NCBI GenBank assembly: GCA_024138015.1 | Contig: JAMXBB010000004.1 | Location: 74,026,809 to 74,090,808 of the forward strand | Length of the DNA: 64,000 nt | From: Lumnitzera littorea | Lineage: Eukaryota > Streptophyta > Magnoliopsida > Myrtales > Combretaceae | Direction: 5' to 3' | Part shown: positions 50,101 through 60,775 of the stretch, one piece after another | Layout of the letters: each line of letters opens with the position of its first letter | Numbering within the stretch: position 1 is the stretch's first letter | Program-made: the position numbers and the translations under genes | The notes under the pieces: model-generated | The model's input: the letters and a program-made list of their open reading frames with translations, nothing else | Told to the model about the DNA's origin: nothing | The model's database searches: none

Positions 50101-51327
50101 TTCTTATAACAAGGTGCATACCTTGAAAAGGCCGAAAAAAAAGACAGAAAGATGATTAAGAGACTAGCCATCCAATTCTTAGTAAGTGAGTCCACCTTAT
50201 ACCAACGCTCATTTGACATTACACTCTTAAGGTGTGTGGTTGATGAAGAGGCTAAGAATTTAATGAAAGAAGTACATGAAGGAGTATGTGGCCTTCACAT
50301 GAATGGGTATATGTTGGCAAAGAAAATCATGAGGCTAGGGTATTATTGGTCAACAATGGAAAGTGATTGCATCAAACATGTTAGGCACTATCATTTATGC
50401 CAAGTTTATGTGAATAAGATAAACGCCCTGCCTCAGGAATTGCATGCCTTCTCAGCACCATGGCCTTTCTCAATGTGGGGCATGGATATCATCAACCCTA
50501 TCACTCCAAGAGCGTCTAATGGACATCACTTCATATTAGTCACCATCGACTACTTCAACAAATGGGTAGAGGCTTCATCATAGTCGAACGTTACTAAAGG
50601 GGTCATAGTTAAGTTCATCAAGAGGGACATCTTGGTTCGGTATGGGACTCTTAAGACAATCATCACTGATAATGGTACCAATCTCAACAACAAGCTTATG
50701 ACAGAATTATACCAACAATTCTGAATCATTCACAGGAATTCTACCCCTTATCAACCCCAAATGAATGGAGCTGTCGAAGCAATAAACAAAAACTTCAAAA
50801 GAATCATTGAAAAAATGGTTGTTACATATAAGGACTGGCATAAGATGTTACCCTTCACACTCATGGCCTATCAAACTTCCATTAGAACATTGATTAGGGC
50901 AATACCATACTCTTTAGTATATGGCACTGAAGCAATGTTACCAGTAAAGGTCGAAATCCCATCACTCAGGATACTATCAAAAATTCATTTAGATGAAGCC
51001 TGTTGGGTAAAGAAACACGTCGAACAGCTAAATTTGATTGATGAAAGGAGATTAATAGCCCTATGTCATAATCAATGCTATCAGCAAAGAATGGCTCGGG
51101 ACATCAACAAAAGGGTGCGACCTCATAACCTTAAAGAAGGAGATTTGGTGTTAAGAAAAGCTCTCCCCAATGCACAAGACTCCAGAGGGAAATTTGCCCC
51201 CAATTACAAGGGTCCTTATGTCGTGAAGCGAGTATTATCAGGAGGGGCTTTGATTTTGTCCCAAATGGATGGTTCAAATTTAAGAGGCCCTGTAAATGCC
51301 AACGTTGTAAAATTGTACTATCCATAA
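50101..51327 (+). pseudogene. Integrase of O2
   Basis: Integrase joins the cDNA ends to the target. The zinc-binding part reads HEGVCGLHMNG...CIKHVRHYHLCQVY; the His pair and last Cys are present, but the usual first Cys of the KCHKCQ motif is Tyr-flanked His (HYHLCQ). The core has the first Asp in SMWGMDIINP (50,485), the second in IITDNGTNL (50,668) and the Glu in MNGAVEAINK (50,776). That gives D-D-35-E spacing. The C-terminal part (LKEGDLVLRKALPN, KFAPNYKGPYVVKRVL, GALILSQMDG, LRGPVNANVVKLYYP) runs to a natural stop at 51,327. There is no chromodomain, as expected for Tat. Confidence 0.9.
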
Positions 51328-51578
51328 GAAATCAATGGGAATTTTGCTCAAGCTACAAAAATGCTAGTCATTTTAAACGTTATTGTGGTCCAATTTTCAT
51401 TATCTACAAGCAAATTTGGTATCCTTGGCCGTTGTCATCGTTAGGATAATCACCCTCTCCATGGACAGGTCTAATTCCCTTGACTAACCAAACTTATATA
51501 CTGCAAACATGAGATGAGTAAAGGAATAAGATCTAGAACATTGGTAATTAACAAAATTCTTTAAATACTTTATTATGG
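51328..51578 (+). other. Start of O2 3' UTR, left of A5
   Basis: Non-coding sequence after the integrase stop. It continues at 55,350 once A5 is removed. Confidence 0.6.
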
Positions 51579-51583
51579 ATTGA

Positions 51584-54500
51584 TGTAAACCCTAATTTTA
51601 GTGGGCCTAAGACTTGATTGAGAGTACCTTCCGAACGTTCCTAAAGATCAACTACACTAAAAACTTAAGTTTATATTTAGAAACGAATTAAATTTTTACA
51701 ATTCAAAAGCCAATTGTCGACAAAACCCGAGCTTGAAGAACTGCAAACTCTAAAGTTACTTAAAACCCTAAACCTTAAAACCATTAAGGAATTTTAACCC
51801 TAAATAATTAATCGATAATTTAATTTGAATAATTTCATTCAACTTTTGAAAATTTCACAATTCTACAAAAAATCAAATCATAAATTACAAAACAATGTAA
51901 GATAAAAACCCTAAAACAATTTTCTATAAGGTTATGCCCTTATCTTCATGTATAAGCCTTACACATAAATAAGTAGACCAACCAATCACCTTAGATAACT
52001 TATCAATTGAGAGTTGGAATCATTTATCAATTGATAACTTATCAAAATCTAGTGATAAGACAATCTCCTTATCACCTCTTCACTTATACTACATATAGAC
52101 AATTTTTCACAAGATTTCATAAGCTTAACTTTAATAAATGAGACAAGACCACTCCATGGCCTAAAAAGACTTTAAATGGCAGATTTAGACAAGGGAGAAA
52201 GGGGGGTTATGCTCTTGTCATTCAACAATCAATCACTACCTCTTACACATCACTATTCATCCCTTAATGCTTACATCATCAAGAGTTGCAATTGTTGACT
52301 TTGTGTAAGCTACAAGTCAACACTTTCAAGGCATTTTAACACTCATTTTCTCCCAAATCCAACTGGCCACTCTCTCCATCATTTCTCTTACTTTCAATTT
52401 CACTTTCACATCTTCTTTCTCTCCTTTGAAACAAACATAAAAAGGAGAAACAACCTTACCCCACAAAATCAACTTTCCTTCCATTTTTTAAGCTTCACTC
52501 ACAGCAACTTTTTCTTTTGTTCTTGTGTCATTTTCTGTCACCATCTAAGACCTTTTAAGACCATTAGAACCTTCCACAAACCCCATTCCAAAAGACCAAA
52601 AGATTCGGGTTCCAAAAGGTGGCAAAAAGGAGGAGACAAATTTAAGAGCTTAAGTAGAACCTTAGTGCACAACCACCAAACTTTGCTTTAAGGACGAGTA
52701 AGTGTTTCTTATGATATGTGGATTAGTATTTATGTTAGGAGACTTTGATTCTTGAAGGTATAAGTAAGGTTTAAGTTGTTATAACACCAAAAATCGCTTT
52801 AAGAAACAAACCATGAAACCCTTGCATGAAGTTGAAACATGAGCATGTAAAGTTGGTGTTTTGAAAAGACATTTGTTTAATACTTTGAATGGAAGATTTT
52901 AAGTTAAGAAAATCTTGAAATGAGAAATTTAATAGAGGATGAGAATGCTGTACATGAGGGTTCCATTGTCAATTGGATGTTGATTTTGTTTCCATTAAGT
53001 TAAACATGCTCAAATCTAGACTTAAGTTAAGGAAAAATCCATCACATGAAGTTTTATGAAAAAACCAACTTTGTATGACATGAGCTATGATATGAGAGTT
53101 GTATTAAATATAAGATCTTCTATTTCTTTGTGTGGAACATGAGTTAAAGAATCATCTTATGTAAGAAAAGTTAAGTCAAGATTTGTACACAAGTAGTTAA
53201 GTGCATAATCTACTACCTAAACTTAAGGAAATGATGAAACAAGTTGAAAAACCAAGTGAGGAACTCTTGGAACCATCATGAATAGATCTGGAACGTGGGA
53301 AAAAGAAGCTCAAAAATATGATAAAAGTAAATGAACAAAGTGAAAAGATCAACTAAAGCAAGTACAGTAAGCATATAAAGCCTAAAACTCAAAACCGAGC
53401 CTAAAACTCTCAAAACAAGCCTAGAACTCTAAGTTGGGCCTTCAATGAAATTCTGACCAGCACCTTAAAGTGTCAAGAGAGGTTGTTTTGAAGCCCATAA
53501 GAAATCCACCTAAGGCCCCATAAGCCCACCAAAGTCATTAACTTTAGTTTGAACCAAAAACAAGCCCATTTGACAACTTAAGCCCACTAAAGGGCCCAAG
53601 AAGTGGTTGTTAACCTTAGGAATATAAATCAAAGTTGTAAATATGATCTTAAGAAGTATTTTAAGTCTAAGATAAAATCTTAAGACCAAGCCCAAAGGAT
53701 TCCTCAAGTTATTAAAAAGCCTATTTACCAAACAAGGCCCAAAAACACTCCAACACATGAGGAACACTACTGTTCTAACCCATGGACAGAATTGTATACC
53801 TCATTTTGAAAATATAACCTTACCATGTTAAATTACACTAAAAAATGATGAATATTGACTATAAGATCATAAAAATCGGATTTAAAACGAAAAAGTTATA
53901 CACGATTGAACTTTAGGTAAAAACTGAGAAAAATTACGAAAAATAGTCAAGAATATAACTTAAGGAAAATTTACTTAGTTTCTTAGGTTTGTTTCAATTC
54001 CTTATAAAAATTATTTCAATGACCAGGGGACACTATTTACAGAGACGACTTGCCTCCGGATTACTTTGATTGACCCACATGGCAGAGTGAGTAAATTCCC
54101 GATGACTCTTTACTTGATTTTGCTTGTAGAATAGATGCACCTAAACTTATATATATAAATTTAGATGCTTGTGAGATATGGGAAATGCATGTGTATGAAT
54201 CTGTGGATGAATGTGATGACTTGTTAATTATATCTAATAATGGGAATTGCTTGCATTATATATACATGTGAATCGTATGGAGTGAAATTGTCTGATCACC
54301 TTGAAAATCGAGCTAATCACTTATACGATTAAGAAATCAAAATGAATCATGCATACCCCATATTGCATACGGATAATACCGACTGCTGCTTCATGTAGAA
54401 GATGGGAAAGGACTCACAGGAATACGAGTTTCCTGCAGGATTGGGCACTAGCTATGCCATCATATATATTGAGTCTTTATCTTAAGTTGATGGGCTTACT

Positions 54501-55344
54501 AGGCGCCGGGAGACGCCAACCGTCGGCGAGGGGCCAAGTCTTGTGGCTTCTACTTAGGGCATGTGTTTGTGGATTGCGGGGGCCGCCACACCGCTAAACT
54601 TGGGATTTTAAAAATATGATTTGATTTTGGTAAAGGAAGTATACATATATATATAGAGCGAGAGTTTTGTTTTGGCATGAGCACGATAGTGCAAATGAAA
54701 TAAAACCCAAGATCTAGAGCTCGGATTTTGGTTTGGGTCGGTTAATTATCTCTAAACCCCAAATTCAAGGGGCGTAATTTTGAGTCGTATGCAGTTCTTA
54801 GGTCACTGCATGCGTTGTTTGGCATACTGATTGTTTATGCATTCATATGATTGTGCATCTAATAAACTTCTGCTATGTGGTACTAACAAGGGTATTTATC
54901 TCACTAAGCGTAAGCTTACATCCCTATAGATTTTATTAACGCAAGAGAACCTCTTCACCAATCCAGGTCGAGACATGCCCGTGGTAAGTCTCGTGTAAGG
55001 ACGAGTTGGAGCAATCAGAGAGTAAAGAGGACATTTTGTAATAGATTATAGATATTTAGATACTTTTATGTTTTTGCTCATAACTCAGATTTTATGAACT
55101 GCATTTGTTTGTAATATTGTTTTGGTATGGGTTTCACAAGCCCACATGATTAGCTAATTTATAACATAAAGGTAATTTTAGTTAAATTGCTCTATATTAC
55201 TTGTCTATGGGCCTAGTGGTAACGTAGAGTGGAAGAAGCCTTGTATGTTATATGAAAGGCCTATGATCAGCATGGGGGTTGATAATAGATCTTTATACGG
55301 TACATGGCGACCTACCACGACAATGATACTGTTGGGTCGTGATA
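51584..55344 (+). mobile_element. Solo LTR A5 of repeat family A, inserted in the O2 3' UTR
   Basis: This 3.76 kb unit starts TGTAAACCCTAATTTTAGTG and ends GGGTCGTGATA. It is flanked by a perfect ATTGA duplication (51,579-51,583 and 55,345-55,349). It matches A2 from 12,896 to about 16,215; the last 400 bases are a different 3' variant. It has no internal coding region. It must be younger than O2. Its open frames (53,510-53,767 minus; 54,349-54,597 plus) have counterparts in A2 but no recognised domain. Confidence 0.85.
54488..54603 (+). promoter_or_regulatory. Conserved GC-richer box of family A LTRs (A5 copy)
   Basis: Nearly identical to the A2 box (15,805-15,915), with the same TAGGCG...GGGAGACGCCAACC and CCACACCGCTA parts. 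See that entry for the other copies. Function is inferred, not shown. Confidence 0.45.
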
Positions 55345-55349
55345 ATTGA

Positions 55350-56980
55350 TCCCCCTCAATGGGGAGTTTTATTATCTATTTTTTCAAAGGAAGATGAAAC
55401 TCAAGTAAGTAGTCACAGTAGATGGGAATGAGGCTTTTAGGTTCATAAAAGTTACAAAGAAATAAAAATGGTGGGTGGTTTTTCCTACATCGGGCTAATC
55501 TCCATGATTTCTCCAAAAAGAACCAGTAAAGTCTTGAACGTTATATGTCAAGAACATCTAGGTTGATAACAAGGGACCAAAGCAAGAGTCAGTAATTTTC
55601 CAATGGGGGCTTTTCAAAAAAAGGGTTTGACAGATTGGGAGCTATTGATAGAGACCGGGTAAGTATTTCTACATAATGTTAGTACACTAATTTTTTCTTG
55701 CATTTAGACCATTTTTATTCCCAACAATCTTTTTTAACCAACCTAGAGGCGTTTACTTTCTACATTTAGTATTTGGCCAACCTATGAAGACACGATCTTA
55801 GCTCAGTTCATCCTTCCAAATTTCTTGCAAACAAGCCCCTTTCATCACCAAGGTCTATAGGGAACTTTCTTTCACCTAGTTTCTCTTAACCGACTCATAA
55901 AGCAATTACCTTCATCATCTTCTTACCAAGTTTGCTCATTCTTTTTAGGGTCTTAGCCAACTCTAAGAGCACTTTGGCTACCTTGGTTAGTCAGCTCATC
56001 AGGGTACGACCAAGTTTGCTCATTCTTTTTAGGGTCTTAGCCAACTCTAAGAGCACTTTGGCTACCTTGGTTAGTCAGCTCATCAAGGTACGACCAAGTT
56101 TGCTCATTCTTTTTAGGGTCTTAGCTAGCTCTAAGAGTGCTTTGGCCGCTTGGTTAGTCAGCTCATCAAGGCATGACCAAGTTTGCTCTTTTTTTTTTTT
56201 TTAAAGGTCTTAGCCAGCTTTAGAAGCACTTTGCCCGCCATGGTTAGTCAACTCATCAAGGTATGACCAAGTTTGCTCATTCTTTTTTAGGGTCTTAGCT
56301 AGCTCTAGGAATGCTTTGCTAGCCTTAGTTAGTCAGCTCATCAGGGCACGACCATGTTTGCTCATTCTTTCTTAGGGTCTTCGCCAGCTCTAGGAGCACT
56401 TCGCTTGCCTTGGTTAGTTAGCTCATCAAGGTACGACCAAGTTTGCTCATTCTTTTTTAGGGTCTTAGCTAGCTCTAAGAGTGTTTTTCCCGCCTTGGTT
56501 AGTCAGCTCATCAGGGTACAACCAAGTTTGCTTATTCCTTTTATGGTCTTAGCTAGCTCTAGGAGCGCTTTGCTCGCTTTGATTAGTCAACTCATCAAGG
56601 CACGACCAAGTTTGCTCATTCTTCTTAGGGTCTTAGCCAGCTCTAGGAATGCTTTGCCCACCTTGGTTAGTCAACTCATCAGGGCACAACCAAGTTTTCT
56701 CAACTCAGTTTAAGGTCTTAGCCAACTCAAGGTGCACTTAGCCCATTTCACTTACCTTTGTCAATTCAAACGAGCATGACCAAATTTCAATTCTTTTTTG
56801 GTCTTTCGACCATCTCTTAGAGCGCTACCCTTCTCTTCTCAAAATCCCTAATGGATTGGACTTAGGATAGTAAGCTAGTTGTAGCGCTTTCTAGCATAAG
56901 CGCTTCCAAGCATGAAATCCATTCTACGGGAAAAAATAATGTCCATTTTATTTTTATGGTAAAGTTTTATTCAAACTTTA
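55350..56980 (+). other. 3' UTR of O2 containing a tandem array
   Basis: Non-coding region between the A5 insertion and the polypurine tract. It starts with TCCCCCTCAATGGGGAG (from 55,350), a small perfect inverted repeat (CCCC-TCAAT-GGGG), and includes the 84-base array. Confidence 0.7.
55838..56800 (+). repeat. 84-base tandem array in the O2 3' UTR
   Basis: About eleven units carry the landmark ACCAAGTTTGCTCATTCTTT, at 55,925, 56,009, 56,093, 56,176, 56,266, 56,351, 56,435, 56,521, 56,605 and 56,689, with decayed units at both ends. Most steps are 83-86 bases; two are 90. Because 84 is divisible by three, the array makes false open frames with 28-residue repeats. Tat/Ogre elements are known for tandem arrays in this hypervariable 3' UTR. 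Confidence 0.95.
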
Positions 56981-56997
56981 CCACAAAGAGGGGCAGC
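56981..56997 (+). promoter_or_regulatory. Polypurine tract of O2
   Basis: CCACAAAGAGGGGCAGC immediately precedes the 3' LTR start TGTAGACACC. An AAAGAGGGGCAGC|TGTAGACACC junction is the usual plus-strand priming context in this lineage. Confidence 0.85.
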
Positions 56998-59593
56998 TGT
57001 AGACACCTAATTTTTACCCCCTTTTATTTTTCAAATTAGGTTATAAGGTCCTAAATAAGAAAAAGTTCAAAAAAATAGAAAATTAAAAAAGCCCCAAAAA
57101 ATGAAGAAATTTAGAAAAATAGGAATTCTAGAAAAACATAAGAAAATAGGAAAATAGGAATAAAAAGCACGAAAAATAAGAAATTTTCAAAATATAAACA
57201 AAAAAGAAAGAAATTTTGAAAAAATCACAAAAATAAAAATAAATAATAAATAAATAAAAGATTTTAGAAAATAACATTTTGTTAGATTAAATTTAGGTTT
57301 AGAAGTTAAGCCATTGAACCTAGGCTTAAATTTAAATACGACCCAAGCTGACCGAGTCTATATGTGCAATTTAATTGCACATATGAATAAGGCATAAGCT
57401 AACGGCCTGATGGTTAAGCATATCGATATAACACTAGCAGTAAGCATAAGGTCTTGCGTTCGAAACTTAGCAAAGGTAAGGAGGCCTTTTTCTCATTTTT
57501 TGGTTTTTAATCATGTTAGGGACTGTCACGTGACAAGGACTACCACGTATCAGGGACAATTTGCGCCACGTGTCCTGATACGTGGCATCATCGGATTTGT
57601 TGGCCTACTGACATGGCGCCACATCAGCCTACTTTTTCTTCCCCTTTTCATTCCTTTTTCCTCTCTTTTCCTCTATTTCCCTCTTTTCCCCTTAACTTTC
57701 TCTAGGTTTCCAGCACTTTCCGCTTCAGACCACCTACTTCAACATAATTTTTGGACCCTTTCTCGTTGCAATTTCACCAAATCAATGGCAAAATTGCAGA
57801 ATAGACATAGCCTATTGTGAATCAGTACAAAAAACATGTCTTAATACAGTCAAAGGAGCATTCAATTTAAGCTCCAAAAATTAGAAAAAAGCTATTTTCC
57901 TAGGCATTCTTCATTAATCTGATTCCAACTTTCCTTTGTTTTAAGGTTGATTTGTGTATAAATTGTTGATCATGGGACATAGACTAATACACACAATGAA
58001 CATAATCAATCCCCACACTCTCTCTATCCATTCCCAATCACTTTCTCTCTCTAATCCACTCTCTCTCTCTTCACTATAACCCGAGCTGAGCTACCACTCT
58101 AGGAAGACTACTCGCAGCTCAGGCTCTCTAACCCAACTGTTTTCGACCTCTGCCGCAACCTTCAACCGTACCACCAAGCAACCACCATTGAACCCTAACC
58201 TCCCCCTTTCTCTCTTCGAACCACCATCCCCAATCACCCTCAAGTGAAACTAAGCCTACAACCAAACTCTCTACACTTTAAAAAACCTATCCTAACCCAC
58301 CAATCATGCCTAATAGCCCCCACATGGCCAAACCACTACCGTCAGCTATGGCCAACTTTCAAAAACCACCCAAACGGCTCCAAAACACACCCCCCCCCCA
58401 TCTCCAATCCAATACTCATAAAAAGATCGTCACCCACTCATTTTGGTAGATGAAACAAGCTAAATATTGCCTCACTGGTGCTAGAGAAGAAGAATCCAAG
58501 ATCCAACTCGTCTGACCCAACCCGACCCGATTCGACCGGTACATCCGAATCCATCCAAATTTTTTTTTTAATGTTTTTAATTCTTAATTTTTTTTGTTGT
58601 TTTATATTATTTGTTGCTTTATTTTTGTTTATTTGTTTTGTGTAAATGTAATAGAAAATACTAATAATGAAAAAAAATATATAAAAAAAAAGAAAAGAAA
58701 AAATAAGAACAAAAAAGAAAGAGAAGAAAAATAAAAGAAAAAGAGAGAAAGTACTCCATTTATTTACTTTAATAGAAATAGGTGTAAAATAAATAAGATA
58801 ATAAATAAAAATAAAAATAAATAAATAGGTTACTAAACAAAAATCGTTTTTCACATTTAGAAAAATTAAGTTTTCTAAAAATAAATGAAAATAAATAGAC
58901 CTTTTACTAAATTAGGACTATTTTAGAGTTTCCAAAAATAAAACATTAATTAGAACCCTTTAAAAGAATTTCCTTGAATAAATTGAACTGAGTAAAAACG
59001 TAAATGCAACTCTTTTTTAAAATTTAAAATCAAAGCACTCACTAAAGTTTCTTTTTACAAACGATCTACAGAAGTCTGATCTCAAATAGCGGGTACATAA
59101 GCACCTGTACGCAAGTACAGGTTGACTTAAAATATGAAAAGTTTTATTTTATCCTTTTTTAGATATTTATGTAAATTAATCAATTTAGTTGCATGTATCA
59201 TAATTAGATATTTTTTAAAAATAAAAAAGGATATATTTGAAAAGCGAAGTTAAATTTGGAAAGTTAAAAATGGTACTTGTTTAGGATTTAATAAATTAGC
59301 CCTCGGATCCAGATCTTTAGTTTTTAAAAAAAAAAAATCGTATTTATAACTTGGTTTTTTAATCAATAGACCAGTAGCTAAGTTATAACCAATCCATCCA
59401 ATTAGTTATAACTTAACCCCTTTTCTCGACTTCGGTCTAGTAGCAACTCTAAATCTTTTCAAGTTAGAAAAAATGGTCTTCTTTAAACCCTAGTTGAGGA
59501 TCAATATTAAACGGGTAGGGTTTAGTATTGATCGGTTTAGAGAAGACCGAATTTTATAAAAAGAACCGAGAGGGTGAAAAACCAGGCTTGACA
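56998..59593 (+). repeat. 3' LTR of O2
   Basis: The 2.6 kb LTR starts TGTAGACACC and ends GGCTTGACA. It is the same unit as 39,861-42,568. A TATAAATT box is at 57,957. It is about 110 bases shorter than the 5' copy, mainly because it lacks the duplication at 40.3-40.6 kb. The boundary with chromovirus LTR B4 is sharp at 59,593/59,594. Confidence 0.9.
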
Positions 59594-59875
59594 ATACTAA
59601 TATGAGGAATCTAGAAGGCTTAGGGGTCCTTACGAGAAGTTATGGGTACAAATGTGCACTAGGATTCATAACACCAATACTACTAAGCTGAAGATCAATA
59701 TGGTTACGATCAAGCAAATATTTAGAGGGTCAGGCTGTTAGTGGAGCATACTTTAGGTTGACACTTAACTACTAATAGATGAGAAGTTACTTAGCTTAGC
59801 ATATGGAATTGGTTGGCAATAAGGATTAACTCGGCATCACTCGAAGTTAGCTAGAATTGTAGAATCTGTTTTGTT
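59594..59875 (-). mobile_element. Chromovirus LTR B4, right part
   Basis: Continuation of the LTR at 39,023-39,860 after the O2 insertion. It aligns with 37,764-38,039 of B3 (TAGATGAGAAGTTACTTAGC versus TAGATGAGATGTTACTTAGC). It ends next to a polypurine-like AAGGGACTAA on the minus strand. Confidence 0.75.
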
Positions 59876-59985
59876 AGTCCCTTAAGTCCCCGTACTCAGG
59901 TTAGGGTTAAAGGTATGATAGTTTGATTCCTATCATCCTTATTAAGTTGATTAGGATTTGGGATCAAATCTAGCTAGTTCTCATC
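59876..59985 (-). pseudogene. Remnant of the pol 3' end of chromovirus B4
   Basis: About 110 bases equivalent to 38,040-38,150 of B3, containing GATTAGGATTTGGGATCAAAT, the end of the integrase frame (minus strand). The sequence is cut off and passes into the B2 LTR. Confidence 0.55.
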
Positions 59986-60775
59986 TATGCTATTCTGAAC
60001 CGTGACCAATAACGAATAAGGTTGGTTACTTTGCAGAAAGCTCAAAAAAGGATCAATGGAGAAAGTGTAAAAGGGTAAAAATGAAGAATGAAATAGTAAG
60101 CAAAGCCTACGAATAGCTCTAAAAGATATGACACATCAATAGAACTTTTGAGGACTCATGGCTCAATTCGATATAATGCATGAATTGGTTTGGTGAGATT
60201 ACTCATCACCTAACCTTACTTAAGGGAAAGGATAAGAGTAATGTTAAGAGTAAACAAACAATGTTTACATAAGGAAGAAAAAGTACTTAGAGAGTGTATT
60301 AAGAATGATCTGATCTCTAATATGAGTACAAGGTATTTATATCTATAAGTTAGGGCAACTTGCTTAAAAAGGAAAAGACAAAGGGGCATTTCCTAAGGAA
60401 GTAGTGTATAAGATACAAAAGGGTAAAAATGAATATATAAGAAAAACAATCATTAGTTCAACGAATTCTACACATAATATTGCACACTTGCCGATGCTAT
60501 ATTGGCAGGGTCGTTAGAAAATATGGACACAAAGTACAGACAGATGGGCTTATCCAAGTAGAGATAGCTCAGTCAGCTCAGACAGCTCAGACTCTCTCTC
60601 TTAGCTTCTCAGCAAGGAAGATACCAAGTAATTAGTTGGCTCGGTGCTAAAGAGTAATCATCAACTTGACATACTATAGAAAAATGGGTAGTCATATGGC
60701 TTAGCATGAAAGCTAACTCTACAAAGAAGTACTCGACCTCGATAGGGGCTGGTTAGAATAGAAGAATTTGTCGTA
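59986..60775 (-). mobile_element. 3' LTR (partial) of chromovirus B2
   Basis: Matches the B1 LTR (from about 23,330) and B4 (about 39,330-39,560): ATTCGATATAATGCATG and CTCATCACCTAACCTTACTT. The LTR start on the minus strand is next to the polypurine-like AAAGGGGCTGG (plus about 60,776-60,787). The left end is lost at the B4 junction. Confidence 0.65.

Larger units (their letters stand above)
39861..59593 (+). mobile_element. Tat/Ogre-type Ty3/gypsy retrotransposon O2, with both LTRs
   Basis: The element measures 19.7 kb including the later A5 insertion (about 16 kb without it). It has, in order: 5' LTR, tRNA-Arg-type primer site, leader, ORF1, gag, protease, a probable intron, reverse transcriptase, RNase H, a second archaeal-type RNase H, integrase, a 3' UTR with an 84-base tandem array, a polypurine tract and the 3' LTR. 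The extra ORF1, the intron, the second RNase H and the large size are hallmarks of the Ogre/Tat group. The flanks CTACT (39,856-39,860) and ATACT (59,594-59,598) form a target duplication with one mismatch. All reading frames carry stops, so it cannot move by itself. Confidence 0.9.

Noticed and set aside
55925..56700. CRISPR-like array
   Set aside because: Repeats are contiguous 84-base units without unique spacers, in a plant retrotransposon 3' UTR.
55932..56713. Two long plus-strand open frames with 28-residue repeats
   Set aside because: They are by-products of the 84-base tandem array (84 is a multiple of three). No start context, domain or conservation beyond the repeat supports a gene.
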